Assembly: GCF_014863585.1 (NCBI RefSeq)
Contig: NZ_CP062253.1
Span: 5,723,501-5,787,500 of the forward strand
Length of the DNA stretch: 64,000 nt
From: Pseudomonas gozinkensis
Lineage (GTDB): Bacteria; Pseudomonadota; Gammaproteobacteria; Pseudomonadales; Pseudomonadaceae
Direction of reading: 5' to 3'
The position numbers were made by a program, and so were the translations under genes. The number at the start of each line of letters is the position of its first letter. Position 1 is the stretch's first letter. The notes below the pieces were generated by a model that ran no database searches, was not told the DNA's origin, and worked only from the letters and a program-made list of their open reading frames with translations. Below, piece by piece: positions 47,367 to 57,832 of this stretch.

Positions 47367-48179
47367 TCACGGATAGCTGAACGACTTCACCAACGTCAAC
47401 TCCCCCACCGCCCGCATCGGCACGATGAAAGTCTCCATCTTCTCGTTAGGCGTCCCCTCCTCCGTAATCACCGTCACCTGCGCCGTAGTCAGCGGCTGCA
47501 CCGCTTCTTCCCCACCCTCATCATCCCCGCGATAGCCACCGCCAAAATAATTCACATACACCAGATACTGCCCCTTGATCGGTGCAGGCATGGCGAAGAT
47601 TTCCGGGCCGTAACCGGTGGTTACGTCCACATCCAAAGCCGCGCCGTTGGGAGCGACGCGGTCGCCGTACCAGATGTGTGCGCCGTCAGGTGTGATCAGG
47701 TGCAGATCGAGATCGGTGCCATCACTGTCCCACGCCAGCAATACCCGCAGCTTGGCCGGGGTGGCGCCGCCGCTGGTGTTGAGAAACTGTGTGCGATGCC
47801 GTTGCTGGCCGTCCGGGCTGCGGACTTCGACGCTGTTGCTGCCGTTGGGAAACGAGAATGGGCGGTCGAAGCGGCCGCTGTCGTCGATTTTCAGCGGCAT
47901 GCTGACACCGTTGACGATCAGGCGGCCGGGCTCTTTGTTTTTCGGTGTGGCTTTGATTTCGCCGCTGATGCGGGCGGTGTTGGCCTGGCCGAGCGGGGTG
48001 TTCACCGAGGAGGCCGGGTAGTTGACGGTCTGACGGAAGCTCTCGCCCTCGCCTTCGGGTGCGCCGCTGCGCCAGCCGCCGACCGGGGTGTCGAGTTTTA
48101 CGCCGTCCGCGGCGATCACCGGCGATACAGCGGCAAAGACGCAGAGCAACAGCAAGACCTGTGGATAACGGAGTGTCAT
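47367..48179 (-). CDS. magF: DUF2135 protein, YfaP/MagF-like
   Basis: A secreted 270-residue protein with a cleavable signal peptide (ending SPVIAA). The C-terminal half is DUF2135: LAWDSDGTDLDLHLITPDGAHIWYG, GYGPEIFAMPAPIKGQYLVYVNYFG, TFIVPMRAVGELTLVKSF. The LDLHLITPDG segment resembles beta-sandwich repeats. It is the last gene of the alpha-2-macroglobulin operon. The first gene of the same operon (56765-57556) is a paralogue, so the cluster is bracketed by two versions of one protein. Confidence 0.88.
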   Translation of the reverse strand: MTLRYPQVLLLLCVFAAVSPVIAADGVKLDTPVGGWRSGAPEGEGESFRQTVNYPASSVNTPLGQANTARISGEIKATPKNKEPGRLIVNGVSMPLKIDDSGRFDRPFSFPNGSNSVEVRSPDGQQRHRTQFLNTSGGATPAKLRVLLAWDSDGTDLDLHLITPDGAHIWYGDRVAPNGAALDVDVTTGYGPEIFAMPAPIKGQYLVYVNYFGGGYRGDDEGGEEAVQPLTTAQVTVITEEGTPNEKMETFIVPMRAVGELTLVKSFSYP

Positions 48180-48182
48180 GGT

Positions 48183-49802
48183 CTATTCCAGCAAAAGGTG
48201 ACGGGCGAGCCCTTCGATATAGGTTTCATCCTGGCCGTTGGGGTGTGCTTCAAAGGCCAGGTGCAGGTATTCGTGAGTCAGGTCGAGGCGGTCCTGCAAG
48301 GACAGCACGCCGCGCACGTAGATGCGCTGGCGTTCGCGATCGACGAAGGGGCGGCCGAAGGCGAGTTTGCAGACGGCGAAAGTGCTGACTTCGTTGTAGC
48401 CGGTTTCGCTTTCCAGCCTAGGACGCCAGCCGCGCCGCTGTTTTTGTAGCCAGTCCTGCGCGGCTGGCAGTGCTTCGCAGGACGCCACCGGGTTGTCCCA
48501 GCGACTGAGGCTCGCGCGCGGATAGGCGTGCAGCAAAATAGCGTCGTAACGCTGGCCGGCATTGGCTTGCTCGACGGCTTGCTGCCAGGCCAGTTTGTCC
48601 GGGCCGGGTTGGTCGGAGTGATAGGTGACGGTGCTGCCGGCCAATACCAGGTCCGCCGTCCACGCGGCGATGTTGCGGGATTCGGCGGAAGCAGGACGTG
48701 GAGCGACGCGCTGACGTGTGCTGCTGTCGTCGATGCTCAAACATTCGCCATTGCGCGTGGCGTTTTGCAGCAGATACGTGCGGATCGCCACGGCCAATGC
48801 TTTGGCGGCTTCGGGGGGTTCGGGCCTGGCTTCACGCTCCAGCACACGGGCGACATACTCTTCGCGATCCAGCCGGGCGACCAGTTTGTCGTTGAGCAGA
48901 AACAGTTCGCCGTCGCTGTGGATATCCAGCGCATTGCCGTTGGCGAATTCGACGCGGTAATCACCCTGCAACGGGCCCGCAGTCACCGCCCGATCACCGG
49001 CCAGAACCCGGGTAACGGGATAACGCGAAAACAGACCGACCTCAACACATCGCCCCGCGTCCGCCGGCCAGGAAGCAGGCAACACCGTCGCCAACGCAGC
49101 ACCGTAATGCCGCAAAACCATCTGACTGGTGCCACGACCACCGGCCCAGATCGGCGAACCATCCGCCGTCCACCCAGCGAATCCGCCTTGGCGTGATTGA
49201 GGGTCCTGATCGCCGAGCCAGCTCCAGGTTTTCACCCGCAAGCGCCCGCCGAGTTCACCGACGACATTGCCGTCCGCCGCGTTCAACACTACATCGAGCA
49301 GCACGCGGCGCATCTGATCCTGAGCCGGCAACAAAGCCAAAACGCCCAGTAACTCCGCGACAGGAACCCTCGTGGCCGGTTGCACGGAAGACAACTTCAG
49401 CAACCACGACGGCGCCTGTCGCGCCTGCCAATAGGTTTTCCAATCGCCAGCGGTTATACCCAACCGCGCCGGCTCGAAATACAGCCCGCAGGACTTCACC
49501 AGCGCCTGATCACGCTCAATCTTCCCGCCCGCAGTACAGCAATAAACCTCTTCCTTCGACTGCCCGCGACATTCATACGCCGGTTCCCGCGCACCGGTAT
49601 CCACCAGCCACGCGTAAACGAACACCTTCCACAAACTGCCCAGCGGCGTATCCAGCGAAGAAGGCAACGGCTCGCGAGCGGTCAGTTGCGTGGTGTTCAG
49701 CGACAGCAACTCGCCCTTGTACGCCACGCGCAACAGTTCATCCTGCGCCGTCGCCAGCGCAGGAATCACACACATCAGCAGCCAGACCAGCGGCCGGGTC
49801 AT
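48183..49802 (-). CDS. magE: DUF2300 protein, YfaQ/MagE-like, SpoIID-like segment and HExxH
   Basis: A secreted 539-residue protein (signal peptide ends LATAQ). DUF2300 by context and content. Two stretches suggest enzyme-like domains. EEYVARVLEREARPEPPEAA followed by KALAVAIRTYLL and DDSSTRQRV resembles SpoIID-type peptidoglycan lyases or amidase enhancers. The C-terminus has H510-EYL-H514 (THEYLHLAFEAH), a zinc-metallopeptidase HExxH pattern with a downstream acidic residue in EGLARHLL. These are readings by eye. It starts one base before the magD stop codon on the minus strand. Confidence 0.85.
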   Translation of the reverse strand: MTRPLVWLLMCVIPALATAQDELLRVAYKGELLSLNTTQLTAREPLPSSLDTPLGSLWKVFVYAWLVDTGAREPAYECRGQSKEEVYCCTAGGKIERDQALVKSCGLYFEPARLGITAGDWKTYWQARQAPSWLLKLSSVQPATRVPVAELLGVLALLPAQDQMRRVLLDVVLNAADGNVVGELGGRLRVKTWSWLGDQDPQSRQGGFAGWTADGSPIWAGGRGTSQMVLRHYGAALATVLPASWPADAGRCVEVGLFSRYPVTRVLAGDRAVTAGPLQGDYRVEFANGNALDIHSDGELFLLNDKLVARLDREEYVARVLEREARPEPPEAAKALAVAIRTYLLQNATRNGECLSIDDSSTRQRVAPRPASAESRNIAAWTADLVLAGSTVTYHSDQPGPDKLAWQQAVEQANAGQRYDAILLHAYPRASLSRWDNPVASCEALPAAQDWLQKQRRGWRPRLESETGYNEVSTFAVCKLAFGRPFVDRERQRIYVRGVLSLQDRLDLTHEYLHLAFEAHPNGQDETYIEGLARHLLLE

Positions 49803-49803
49803 G

Positions 49804-52800
49804 TCAGTTGACCGTGACCTGACCGAGGGCGGCTTTCGCCTCCCGGGCCTGATGTTGCGGCGCGTAGACCTGAGTGAAACGCACCGGCGGCAGGTTGAAC
49901 TGGCCCTTCTGCGAGAAGCGCACCAGATGCCGCAGACGCAATTCACCGCTCAGCGCATCCACCGGCACCGCGTAGGCCAGTTGGCCCGGTTCGAAACGTG
50001 CCTTCTCCAATGCGGTCGGCTCGGTGCCGTCCTTGCCCTGCAACTTGATGCCCCACGTGGTGCGCTCGACATCCGCGCCCGGCGGCAGCGGCACTTCGAG
50101 CATGCCGTAGCGCAGCGGTTTTGGTGCCTTGCTGGTGAGGATCACTTCGTCCAGATACAGGCTGTCGCTGGACAACGGTTTGCTGCCGACCGGCTCCAGT
50201 TTGAAGGTGAACGCTTCATCACCCGGCACCAGACGCGACAGGCGACGAGTGATGGTCACCGCCATCGGATCAATTGCCGGTTGCTGGGTCTGGAAGCTCA
50301 GCGCCGCACGCAACGGACGCTCCTGAGTGCCCGACACCGACAACACGCTCGGCACCGGCGCAGCACCCTGCCACGTCCAGTACATCTCGCCGGTCGCGCC
50401 GTAGTTTTTCTTCCAGCCATCGCCCGGTGCCAGCGCGATGGTCGGCGAGGCCTGAGCGATGCTGCGTTGCAGCCAGGTCAGCGCCAGCGCACGTTCGAGC
50501 GTCGATTGCTGCGGCAACAGACGTTGCAGCAACGCCGTCGCACGAGCCTGATCGAACGGTTGCAACGACAGGTTCAGCGCTTCGGCAAACGGTTGAGAGC
50601 TGACGGCCAAACGCTGTTGCGCAGCGCCCAACTGACGATTGAACGCGTCCGGCAAAGCGACTTTCGACTGCGTGGCCAGCGATGCGGTCAACACCCGCGC
50701 CGCCGCCAGACCGAGCGCCGAATCCGGATCGCTCATCACCAGGCTGTCTTCGCCATCGTCCATCAGGGTTTCGGCATTGCCTTCCCCGGCCTTGGCCAGA
50801 TCCTCCATCAAACCGCTGAGCAACGTGTTGACCGGCAGATGCATCTGCTTGGCGAACGACAGGATCAGCGCCCGTTGCAGCAATGGCGTGTTCGGTGCCT
50901 GCTTGGCGTAGACCTCCAGCACCCGCTGCCAGTGCTCCGGCGGCAGGGTCAGATCCAGCACCTGACTGGCGTTCCAGTCGGCGTAATAGGCGTAAGCGGT
51001 GAGGAACGCATCCGGCTCGCCGTCGAAGCCCCACCAGGTGAAGCTCGCCGACGGCCCGGCCATTTGCACCAGACGCAGACGGCTGTTCTGCATGATCAGG
51101 CGCAAGCGGTCGCGGATCTGCGGGCTCGACGCCAGCGACGGATAGGCGATGCTCAGGGGCAGCAAGCGACTGGCGGTCTGCTCGACGCCTCCGTACGGAT
51201 AGCTGAGCAGATCGTCGAGGGCCGAACGGAACAGCGCTTGCGGGCTGTCATCCAGACGCAGGCGAATGTCGGTGGCGTCTGCCGGCAGGCTCAGCGGCGT
51301 GTCGCCGCTGGCCACGTCGAGGCTCTGGGTCTGCGTCACTTGCCAGCCTTCACCGGTCGCGGTCAGGCGCACAGCCAGGGCGTCGGCGGTTTTGCCGTCC
51401 TGCACCAGCTCGGCCGTCCACTCGCCGGTGGCCAAGGCGAACGCTGGCAGCGGCAGGTAGTTGATGCCGTTGTTGAGGGTCACCGGCAAACGCTGTTCGG
51501 CGCCGGCGTAGTGCGTCACCAGTTCAGCCTTGACCGGTTTCTCGGCCTGGCTGAAGGCGAATACGCCGAGTTGCGGCTGATCGCCCTTGCGGAATTTGCT
51601 CGGCCCGCTCCACTTCAGGTACAGCGGTTTTTCCGAGCGCACGAACTGCTTCTTCTGCCCGACCCGACCGTCATCGGCAATCGCCCGCGCGGTGATGCGC
51701 CAGCGGGTCAGCGAGTCCGGCATCTTGAAGGTGAAACGGGTCTTGCCCTCGGCATCGGTCAGCAACTCTGGCTGCCACGCGGCGGTGTCGACGTCTTCGC
51801 GGCGCGGCCGCTCCAGCACTTTCACCCCGCGTTCGCTGCGGTTGGCCTTGCCCGGTGCACCGGGGCTGCCCGGTAACGCCACGTCGTAGCTGATGAACGA
51901 CAGGCTGGCGCTGGTGCGCACGTTGTTGCGGCGCGGGTGGTAGAAGAACTGGTCGATGGTCGGCGCGACTTCCGGTTGCAGCGCGTAGACCATTTCATCC
52001 ACGACGCTGACCGTCAGGTGCGCCGGCACCGCTTTGCCGGCGAACTGTGTGGTCAGATCGACCGTCACGGTATCGCCCGGTTGATAGGTGTCTTTGTCGG
52101 TCTTGATCGCCACGTCGATCTGCGGCGCGACAACCTTGATCCCGGCGTTCTGGAAGCTGTACTGACCGCCCTTGGTGTAGAGCACCGAGAATGTCAGGTT
52201 CGGCGCGAAATTGTCCTTCACCGGGATGCGTGCGCGGTATTGGGTGTCGCTGAGTTTTTCCAGTTTCAGCCAGTCGCCGCCCTTGGCCAGCAGCGCAGTG
52301 GCTTCGACCTTGTCGCGCTCCAGCGACAGCAGTGCATCGCTGACTGGTTCGGGGAAAGTGATCAGCGCCAGCGCTTCGTCGCCGGCCTTGTACTCGGGTT
52401 TGTCGAGGACGATTTCCACGGTGCCCGGCACTGCCTTGACGCCGTCGCCAGTGACCGAATGACCGGTCGCACCAAGCACTCGGCCGTGCTGATCTTTCAG
52501 CGACAGGTTGTAGGTGCCCGGACGCTCGAAGGCCACGCTGAAGCCTTTGTCCTTCGCCGCCAGTTTGCCTTCGCCGGTGGTCTGGTCTTCGAGTCGAACC
52601 CAACTGTAGCTGCTCGGCACAACGGCCTGCGCCTGTTGGCTGCCGCCCTCGTTGGCGTAGCTGAACGCGACCTTGTCACCGACCGCGCTGAAGCGCTGCG
52701 GCGCGCTCAGACGGAAGCTGGCAGCGCCCCGGTCGATGAGAATTTCCTTGGTGGTCTTGACCCGATACGCAGCGCCATCACTGGCAAACACGGTGAGCAT

Positions 52801-54369
52801 GTAGCGGCTCGGCTTGTCGGCGGCCGGCAGGTCGAGGGTCGCGTTGCCCTTGCTGTCGGTGGTCAGTTCGGTGCTGGTCAGTTCCACAGGGAATTGCCCG
52901 AGGTATTGCAGTTCGTTGTCGACCATCGACAGTTGCTGGGCGCGCAGACTCAGGGTCAGTCTGGCGTTGGCCACTGGTTTGCCGTCCGGGTACAGCAGCA
53001 CCAGGCTGCCCTTCACCGGTTCGCCGGTGCGGTAATCCTGCTTGGCCGGGTTCAGCGAGATTTCGAAGTGTGGCTTGATGTACTCCGCCACACGGAACGC
53101 GCTGCTGTAAGCCTGATCCTTGTAATTGAAACGCAGCTCATAACCACCGGCCACCGCGTTGTCCGGCAACTGGAAACGGCCCTGGGTGCCGGCCTTCGAA
53201 TCGAGCTTCAGATCAAGTCGCTGCAGCTCGGTACCGGTCGCATCAAGCACGCTGACATTGACGTCCGCCGCGCCCGGCAATACCGAATCTCGCGCGTTCT
53301 TGAATTCGCGGCCGACGATTTTCAGCGACACCCAATCACCCGGACGATACAGCGGCCGGTCGGTGAAGGCGTAGAGTTTGGTGTCGTAGATTTCGCTGTC
53401 GTAATAGAAGTTTTCCGAGACGAATACGCCGCCCTCTTCGTCTTCGCCAATGACGAACGAACGCTCCGGGCTGACGTGTTTCAGGCGCAGCAGACCATCG
53501 GTATCGGTGGCGCCACTGCTCATCACGCCGAGGCCGTCGGTCCACAGCACATTGACCTTCGGCACCGAGCTGCCTTCGTGTTTGCGCGCAGCCCACACCA
53601 GCAATTCATCACCGGCAATCTTGCTCACCGCCACGGTGTTGGAAACGAAAACCATGGTGGTCGCGCGGTACTTGCCGATCAGCGCTTCGACCAAATACAG
53701 GCCCGGCTTCAGGTTGCCCAACGGGATGTAGACGTTACCCGGCGCGACGCTGACAAACTCGCTGGAAGACCCGGCCAGATTGACCCCGGCCGGCGGCTGA
53801 ATCGGCTTGGCTTGCCACAGCGGATAACGGAACTGACTGACCACCGGCAGGCCTGGAATCAGGGCGAATTGCGGCTGCGCGTCGTAAGGCGTCGGCGCGG
53901 CGATGGCGTTGCCCATCTTCAGTTCCGGCACTTCCTCGGTGACTTGCTGGCGCGACTCATAGGAGAACGCACGCTGCATCACCCGACGGGATTTGCGGTA
54001 CCAGTTGTCCCACAGGTACGCGAGGGTGTTCGACAGGCCTTCGCCCTTGAACTGGCCGTCACTGACCACGCGGTGCAGGTTCTTCTGGCGCTTGAGGAAG
54101 TCCAGCGGCTTGTCGATCTTGTACACGCGAATGTCGGCGCCGCCGTACGGTTCCATGCGGAAACGACGGTAGTCACGGCCCGGTGCTTCGAGGCGAACCA
54201 CCGCCTGTTCGTCGCTTGCAAAACTGCTGTCGGCCAGCAGGAAAAAGCTTTCACCGGACACCGGCGTGTAGCCGCTTGGCTCCACGGTGTCTTCGGCATT
54301 CACGGCCGAAAATGGCAGGGCTAACAGCAACAGAAAAGGCAGTAAACGCAGCATGCGGGCACCGGTCAT
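49804..54369 (-). CDS. magD: bacterial alpha-2-macroglobulin MagD (thioester-less, YfaS-like)
   Basis: A 1521-residue periplasmic protein of the alpha-2-macroglobulin family, large modular traps for proteases. The signal peptide is [20 protein letters not shown]. Many macroglobulin domains follow ([23 protein letters not shown] segments). The region equivalent to the thioester loop reads [16 protein letters not shown]: Gly1061 replaces the cysteine of CxEQ, so no covalent trap can form, as described for P. aeruginosa MagD. The ATG at 54369 overlaps the magC stop (ATGA); ATG 54354, at the signal peptide, is an alternative. Confidence 0.93.
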   Translation of the reverse strand: MTGARMLRLLPFLLLLALPFSAVNAEDTVEPSGYTPVSGESFFLLADSSFASDEQAVVRLEAPGRDYRRFRMEPYGGADIRVYKIDKPLDFLKRQKNLHRVVSDGQFKGEGLSNTLAYLWDNWYRKSRRVMQRAFSYESRQQVTEEVPELKMGNAIAAPTPYDAQPQFALIPGLPVVSQFRYPLWQAKPIQPPAGVNLAGSSSEFVSVAPGNVYIPLGNLKPGLYLVEALIGKYRATTMVFVSNTVAVSKIAGDELLVWAARKHEGSSVPKVNVLWTDGLGVMSSGATDTDGLLRLKHVSPERSFVIGEDEEGGVFVSENFYYDSEIYDTKLYAFTDRPLYRPGDWVSLKIVGREFKNARDSVLPGAADVNVSVLDATGTELQRLDLKLDSKAGTQGRFQLPDNAVAGGYELRFNYKDQAYSSAFRVAEYIKPHFEISLNPAKQDYRTGEPVKGSLVLLYPDGKPVANARLTLSLRAQQLSMVDNELQYLGQFPVELTSTELTTDSKGNATLDLPAADKPSRYMLTVFASDGAAYRVKTTKEILIDRGAASFRLSAPQRFSAVGDKVAFSYANEGGSQQAQAVVPSSYSWVRLEDQTTGEGKLAAKDKGFSVAFERPGTYNLSLKDQHGRVLGATGHSVTGDGVKAVPGTVEIVLDKPEYKAGDEALALITFPEPVSDALLSLERDKVEATALLAKGGDWLKLEKLSDTQYRARIPVKDNFAPNLTFSVLYTKGGQYSFQNAGIKVVAPQIDVAIKTDKDTYQPGDTVTVDLTTQFAGKAVPAHLTVSVVDEMVYALQPEVAPTIDQFFYHPRRNNVRTSASLSFISYDVALPGSPGAPGKANRSERGVKVLERPRREDVDTAAWQPELLTDAEGKTRFTFKMPDSLTRWRITARAIADDGRVGQKKQFVRSEKPLYLKWSGPSKFRKGDQPQLGVFAFSQAEKPVKAELVTHYAGAEQRLPVTLNNGINYLPLPAFALATGEWTAELVQDGKTADALAVRLTATGEGWQVTQTQSLDVASGDTPLSLPADATDIRLRLDDSPQALFRSALDDLLSYPYGGVEQTASRLLPLSIAYPSLASSPQIRDRLRLIMQNSRLRLVQMAGPSASFTWWGFDGEPDAFLTAYAYYADWNASQVLDLTLPPEHWQRVLEVYAKQAPNTPLLQRALILSFAKQMHLPVNTLLSGLMEDLAKAGEGNAETLMDDGEDSLVMSDPDSALGLAAARVLTASLATQSKVALPDAFNRQLGAAQQRLAVSSQPFAEALNLSLQPFDQARATALLQRLLPQQSTLERALALTWLQRSIAQASPTIALAPGDGWKKNYGATGEMYWTWQGAAPVPSVLSVSGTQERPLRAALSFQTQQPAIDPMAVTITRRLSRLVPGDEAFTFKLEPVGSKPLSSDSLYLDEVILTSKAPKPLRYGMLEVPLPPGADVERTTWGIKLQGKDGTEPTALEKARFEPGQLAYAVPVDALSGELRLRHLVRFSQKGQFNLPPVRFTQVYAPQHQAREAKAALGQVTVN

Positions 54370-55004
54370 TGGGAGAGAAAGTTCAGTCGATAGACGCCGA
54401 TGAAGTTGGGGTTGGCTGCGTCGGGTATCCATCGGGTGTCCTTCCATGTCATGAGTTGCTGCAGGCTTGCCGAACGCATGCCGTTGTCAGTGGGGGTGGT
54501 CGTGCCGGTGTGATAGGCGATGTAGCGGCCCATCCAGATCATCAGGTGCTGGTCGTCGCCCTGATCGAAAAACATCAGATCGCCGGGCCGTGCCTGAGAC
54601 ACGTCGCGTCCGATCAGATGGCTGTTGAACTGAATCAGTTTGATCGCGTTGACGTACGGCCCGACCTTGCCGCCGCCCTGCTGCCACTGCTGGGCGAGCT
54701 TGCGCTGATCGGCGCTCAGGTCCAGCTCCGGCGGCAGGTAGCGATTGGACACGCCATTGCTGCGCAGCCATTTATCGTCGTGGACTTTCAGCGCTTCGTT
54801 GGCGGCGAAACGCACCAGCCCGGCGCAGTCCTGCTGGTACCAGCGCGGGCTCGGGCCTTTGCTCAACTGTTCCTGAGCGATGCGCACGAACCAGGCGCGA
54901 AAGACCTGGGACTGCTGCGGATCGAGGGCCGGCGCCTCAACGGCTCGGGCGCCGGCGCTGAGCAACAGCGCCAGCAAGCCAAGGCTGCGAATCAGTCCAG
55001 TCAC
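54366..55004 (-). CDS. magC: DUF1175 protein, YfaT/MagC-like, NlpC/P60-type signature
   Basis: A secreted 212-residue protein (signal peptide [21 protein letters not shown]). The DUF1175 domain contains [16 protein letters not shown] with Cys60, [10 protein letters not shown] and QHLMIWMG with His153. The D-C-x-G-L-V, PGDL-x-FF and following His are the landmarks of NlpC/P60 cysteine peptidases that cut peptidoglycan stem peptides. The start is GTG at 55004, overlapping the magB stop codon (GTGA). An upstream open frame in the same phase was rejected. Confidence 0.87.
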   Translation of the reverse strand: MTGLIRSLGLLALLLSAGARAVEAPALDPQQSQVFRAWFVRIAQEQLSKGPSPRWYQQDCAGLVRFAANEALKVHDDKWLRSNGVSNRYLPPELDLSADQRKLAQQWQQGGGKVGPYVNAIKLIQFNSHLIGRDVSQARPGDLMFFDQGDDQHLMIWMGRYIAYHTGTTTPTDNGMRSASLQQLMTWKDTRWIPDAANPNFIGVYRLNFLSQ

Positions 55005-56725
55005 AGCGCTTTCCACTCCAGCGGCAGCCATTGCCAGTGACCGTCGGGCTCGCTGCCTTCGGGCAGGGTCAGGGCGTATTTGCCCATGCCGCCGAGGGTG
55101 CGCAGTTTCGGGATCAGGTAGGTTTGCGCGGCGTTGTAGAACACCGGTTCCATGTCCTGCGGCAGGCTGTCGAGGGTTTCCTGCTGGATCAATTGCGCCA
55201 TCGAATCCGGGCCGAAGTAGACCGGCATCAGCACGTCTTTCGGCAGTACGTCGGCCATCGGCGGGAAGCGTTTGTCGAGGGTACCGAGAGCCTTGTCGAC
55301 CAGTTTGTCGTCGAGGGAAAACAACAGCGTCGAACCGTGGCGCGCCAGGCTGACTTTCATGAAGGCACGACCGGTGATCGCGTCCGGATCTTCTGCATCC
55401 TTGGCCGCGTACGGGCCGAAGTTGGAGCTGACCTGACGCTGCCAGAGATGGCTCTGGCCTTCCTGTTTCTCGACCACCGGGAACGCGTGCTCGTCGACCT
55501 TGCCTTCGTAGGCGCCGACCATCGAATCGAACAGCGTGCCGATATCCGCGTCGAGTTTGCCGTTGTCTTCGTCGTTCAGACTGGCCACCAGCAGTGGCGT
55601 GTACAGCCGCGAATCGGCGTACCAGCAAAGGCCCGCCGCGCCGGCCACGTGTTCGGTGAGTTTCTGCGCCACGGCTTCTTCGGCGCCGAGTTTCACCAGC
55701 AACGGTTTCTGCGGCTCGGCGGCCACCGGCAGGGTCACGCAGGCACTGGCGCCCAGCGGCATGGCTTGCCAGACCGGTTTGAAATCGAAGTCCGGTTGGT
55801 TCTCCAGCTCGTCCATGGCGAGATAGCTGTGCCAGCCCTTGTCGTCCATGTCGAAGCGCAGGCCGGCGAAATTCGGAATGAAACGCTGATAACCCATGGC
55901 CAGGACGCTGGAATTGACCGACAGACGCTGTTTGGTTTCAGGTGTTTTGGCCGTGAGCCCGAACGCTTCGGGGAACAGTTTTTCACCGTTGAGCAGCGCC
56001 GCCAGCGCTTGCGGCGAGACGTGACCGGACTCTTCGGAAGCGCCACTTTCCGGGTCGTAGAATTTGGTCGGGTTGGACAGCACTACCAGTTTGTCGCCAC
56101 GGGAGGCGAACAACAGGGATTTACCGGCGTTGTAGGTCAGTTGATAGAGCGGCACTTCATCGCCGCTGACTTTCAGGGTGCTGAACACGCTCAGTTGCGA
56201 ATCATCCAGCGCGACTTTCGCCAGCGGCTCCAGCACTTTGGCCAGCCCGCCGCGATCCATCACCAACAGAAAATCCTTCAGCCGACCATCGGCGCCACGC
56301 CACAACGCCACGTCTGCCGGTTGATCGAAAAGCTGTTCGATCAGGCTGTCCTGCAGCTTCAGGTCATGCTCGTAGATGATCCGCCGCAGACTGCCGATCA
56401 ACCCGAGGCGATCGGCGTGGGTTTCGTAATAGAAGACGAAATCCTCGGTCAGCGTGGCCTTGAGGAACGGCACCGTCAGCAGGTCCTTGGGCAACTGGCT
56501 CAGGGAGCGGGTTTCGAGCAGCGCGTCCGGGCGGCTCAGGCCGAGCTTGTCGCTGGCCAGTTCCGCCGGCGGCGCCTTCGGCTTGTGCATCAGCCAGCCG
56601 AGCCCGCCCGCCACGCCGGCCACCAGGCACAGCCCGACCGCCAGCAACGGCCAGCGCCGGGAAGGTTTGGCGGCGGGCGCATCGGTAGCCGGGGTCGCAG
56701 TGTTATCGCTCATCTTCTCGCTCAT
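55001..56725 (-). CDS. magB: DUF2138 protein, YfaA/MagB-like
   Basis: A 574-residue protein with one N-terminal membrane helix ([22 protein letters not shown], residues 25-46) and a large periplasmic part, no enzyme motif that I recognise. It begins in a low-complexity region ([12 protein letters not shown]). Conserved-looking stretches: [20 protein letters not shown] and [19 protein letters not shown]. It sits second in the alpha-2-macroglobulin operon, as DUF2138 does in E. coli and P. aeruginosa. A second ATG four codons in is an alternative start. Confidence 0.87.
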   Translation of the reverse strand: MSEKMSDNTATPATDAPAAKPSRRWPLLAVGLCLVAGVAGGLGWLMHKPKAPPAELASDKLGLSRPDALLETRSLSQLPKDLLTVPFLKATLTEDFVFYYETHADRLGLIGSLRRIIYEHDLKLQDSLIEQLFDQPADVALWRGADGRLKDFLLVMDRGGLAKVLEPLAKVALDDSQLSVFSTLKVSGDEVPLYQLTYNAGKSLLFASRGDKLVVLSNPTKFYDPESGASEESGHVSPQALAALLNGEKLFPEAFGLTAKTPETKQRLSVNSSVLAMGYQRFIPNFAGLRFDMDDKGWHSYLAMDELENQPDFDFKPVWQAMPLGASACVTLPVAAEPQKPLLVKLGAEEAVAQKLTEHVAGAAGLCWYADSRLYTPLLVASLNDEDNGKLDADIGTLFDSMVGAYEGKVDEHAFPVVEKQEGQSHLWQRQVSSNFGPYAAKDAEDPDAITGRAFMKVSLARHGSTLLFSLDDKLVDKALGTLDKRFPPMADVLPKDVLMPVYFGPDSMAQLIQQETLDSLPQDMEPVFYNAAQTYLIPKLRTLGGMGKYALTLPEGSEPDGHWQWLPLEWKAL

Positions 56726-56764
56726 GTTCCCAAAGCTCGGCAGTTCATCCGTGGTGCGGGATGC

Positions 56765-57556
56765 TTAATAGTTGAAAGTCTTGACCAGCAGCAGATCACC
56801 GATGGCCCGCAGGGGCACGATGAACGTTTCGCGTTTTTCGTCGACGGTGTTTTCGTTGAGCACCAGCGTGATTTGCGAGGTGATGACCTCGTTCTGGTTG
56901 CTGGTCTCCTCGAAGTTATAGCCGCCGTTACCGAAGTTGCCCCAATAGTTGACGTAAACCAGATAGGTGCCGTGCAGCGGCGCGGTCATGGTGAACATTT
57001 CCGGGCCGGGGCCATCGACGCCATCCGGATCAAGACCACCGCCGTTGCTCATCGCCGGACGCGCCCAGAAGGCGTGCTGGCCGTCAGGCGTAATGACGTG
57101 CAGGTCGAGTTCGGCTTCAGGGTCGTCCCAACCGAGCACCACGCGGATCCGCGCCGGCGTGCGCAAATTGTTGGCTTCGTAGAATTGAACGCGCTTGAGC
57201 GACTGGCCGTCGGCGCTGATCACTTCGACGCTGTTGGAACCGGCGCCAAACGCATACGGCCGGGCGAAACGCCCATCGTCGTCGGTGTACAGATTCAGAG
57301 GATTGCCATTCACCGCCAGGCTGTGCGGCGGACGCAAATGCCCGATCGCCTTGAGCTGGCCCTGGATCATCGTGCGATTGCGCTGGATGCCGCGATCAAT
57401 GGGCGGCGTGGGATAGGCGACCTGCGGGTTTTCCGTGCGATCGAGCAGCCCGTGATAGCGCCAGCCACCCACCGGCTCCGACAACTCCGCGCTCGGCGCC
57501 GCCAGCAGCGCGGGCGCGCAGGCCAACCCGATCAGCAGCAAAAGAAATGAACGCAT
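56765..57556 (-). CDS. magA: DUF2135 protein, MagA-like
   Basis: First gene of the alpha-2-macroglobulin operon. The 263-residue secreted protein has signal peptide MRSFLLLLIGLACAPALLAA, then EPVGGWRYHG, similar to the VGGWRSG of magF at the other end. The C-terminal DUF2135 part reads VLGWDDPEAELDLHVITPDG, GPEMFTMTAPLHGTYLVYVNYWG, TFIVPLRAIGDLLLVKTFNY. The ATG at 57556 was chosen because GGAGG stands six bases upstream. It is divergent from fic across 276 bases. Confidence 0.89.
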   Translation of the reverse strand: MRSFLLLLIGLACAPALLAAPSAELSEPVGGWRYHGLLDRTENPQVAYPTPPIDRGIQRNRTMIQGQLKAIGHLRPPHSLAVNGNPLNLYTDDDGRFARPYAFGAGSNSVEVISADGQSLKRVQFYEANNLRTPARIRVVLGWDDPEAELDLHVITPDGQHAFWARPAMSNGGGLDPDGVDGPGPEMFTMTAPLHGTYLVYVNYWGNFGNGGYNFEETSNQNEVITSQITLVLNENTVDEKRETFIVPLRAIGDLLLVKTFNY

Positions 57557-57748
57557 GTGATGCCTCCTGCCATGCCTGACGAAACCTTGCACCCGATCCT
57601 CGGTACTTCACAGCGCTGAAAACTGCGTTTCGTCTGAAAGACCCGTGACTGTCGGGTCGTAGAAGGCGCGAAGGTTAGCGATTCGGCAGTTTTTTAACAA
57701 TCGGATACATGTGGATTTGCGGTGGGAATCACGGCGTCCAGTGGACGA

Positions 57749-57811
57749 TGAGCCGAATAGGCGTCATATTCGGCTCACAAAATGAGCCGAATACCGTTTC
57801 TATTCGGCTCA
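57749..57811. promoter_or_regulatory. two 29-bp palindromes upstream of fic (probable operator)
   Basis: TGAGCCGAATA-N7-TATTCGGCTCA occurs at 57749-57777 and again at 57783-57811, with spacers GGCGTCA and CCGTTTC. Arms are identical, 11 bp each, and centres are 34 bp apart. The inner arms together also form an inverted repeat across CAAAA. The fic ATG is 21 bases downstream. Four identical half-sites suggest a cooperative repressor, perhaps Fic itself through its C-terminal winged-helix segment. Confidence 0.8.
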
Positions 57812-57832
57812 CGCACTCAGGAACGGCATTTC

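Noticed and set aside
51937..57550. Two very long plus-strand frames (795 and 839 residues) opposite the mag operon
   Set aside because: Shadows of magD and magB; Arg/Gln/His-rich composition without structure, no ribosome-binding sites.
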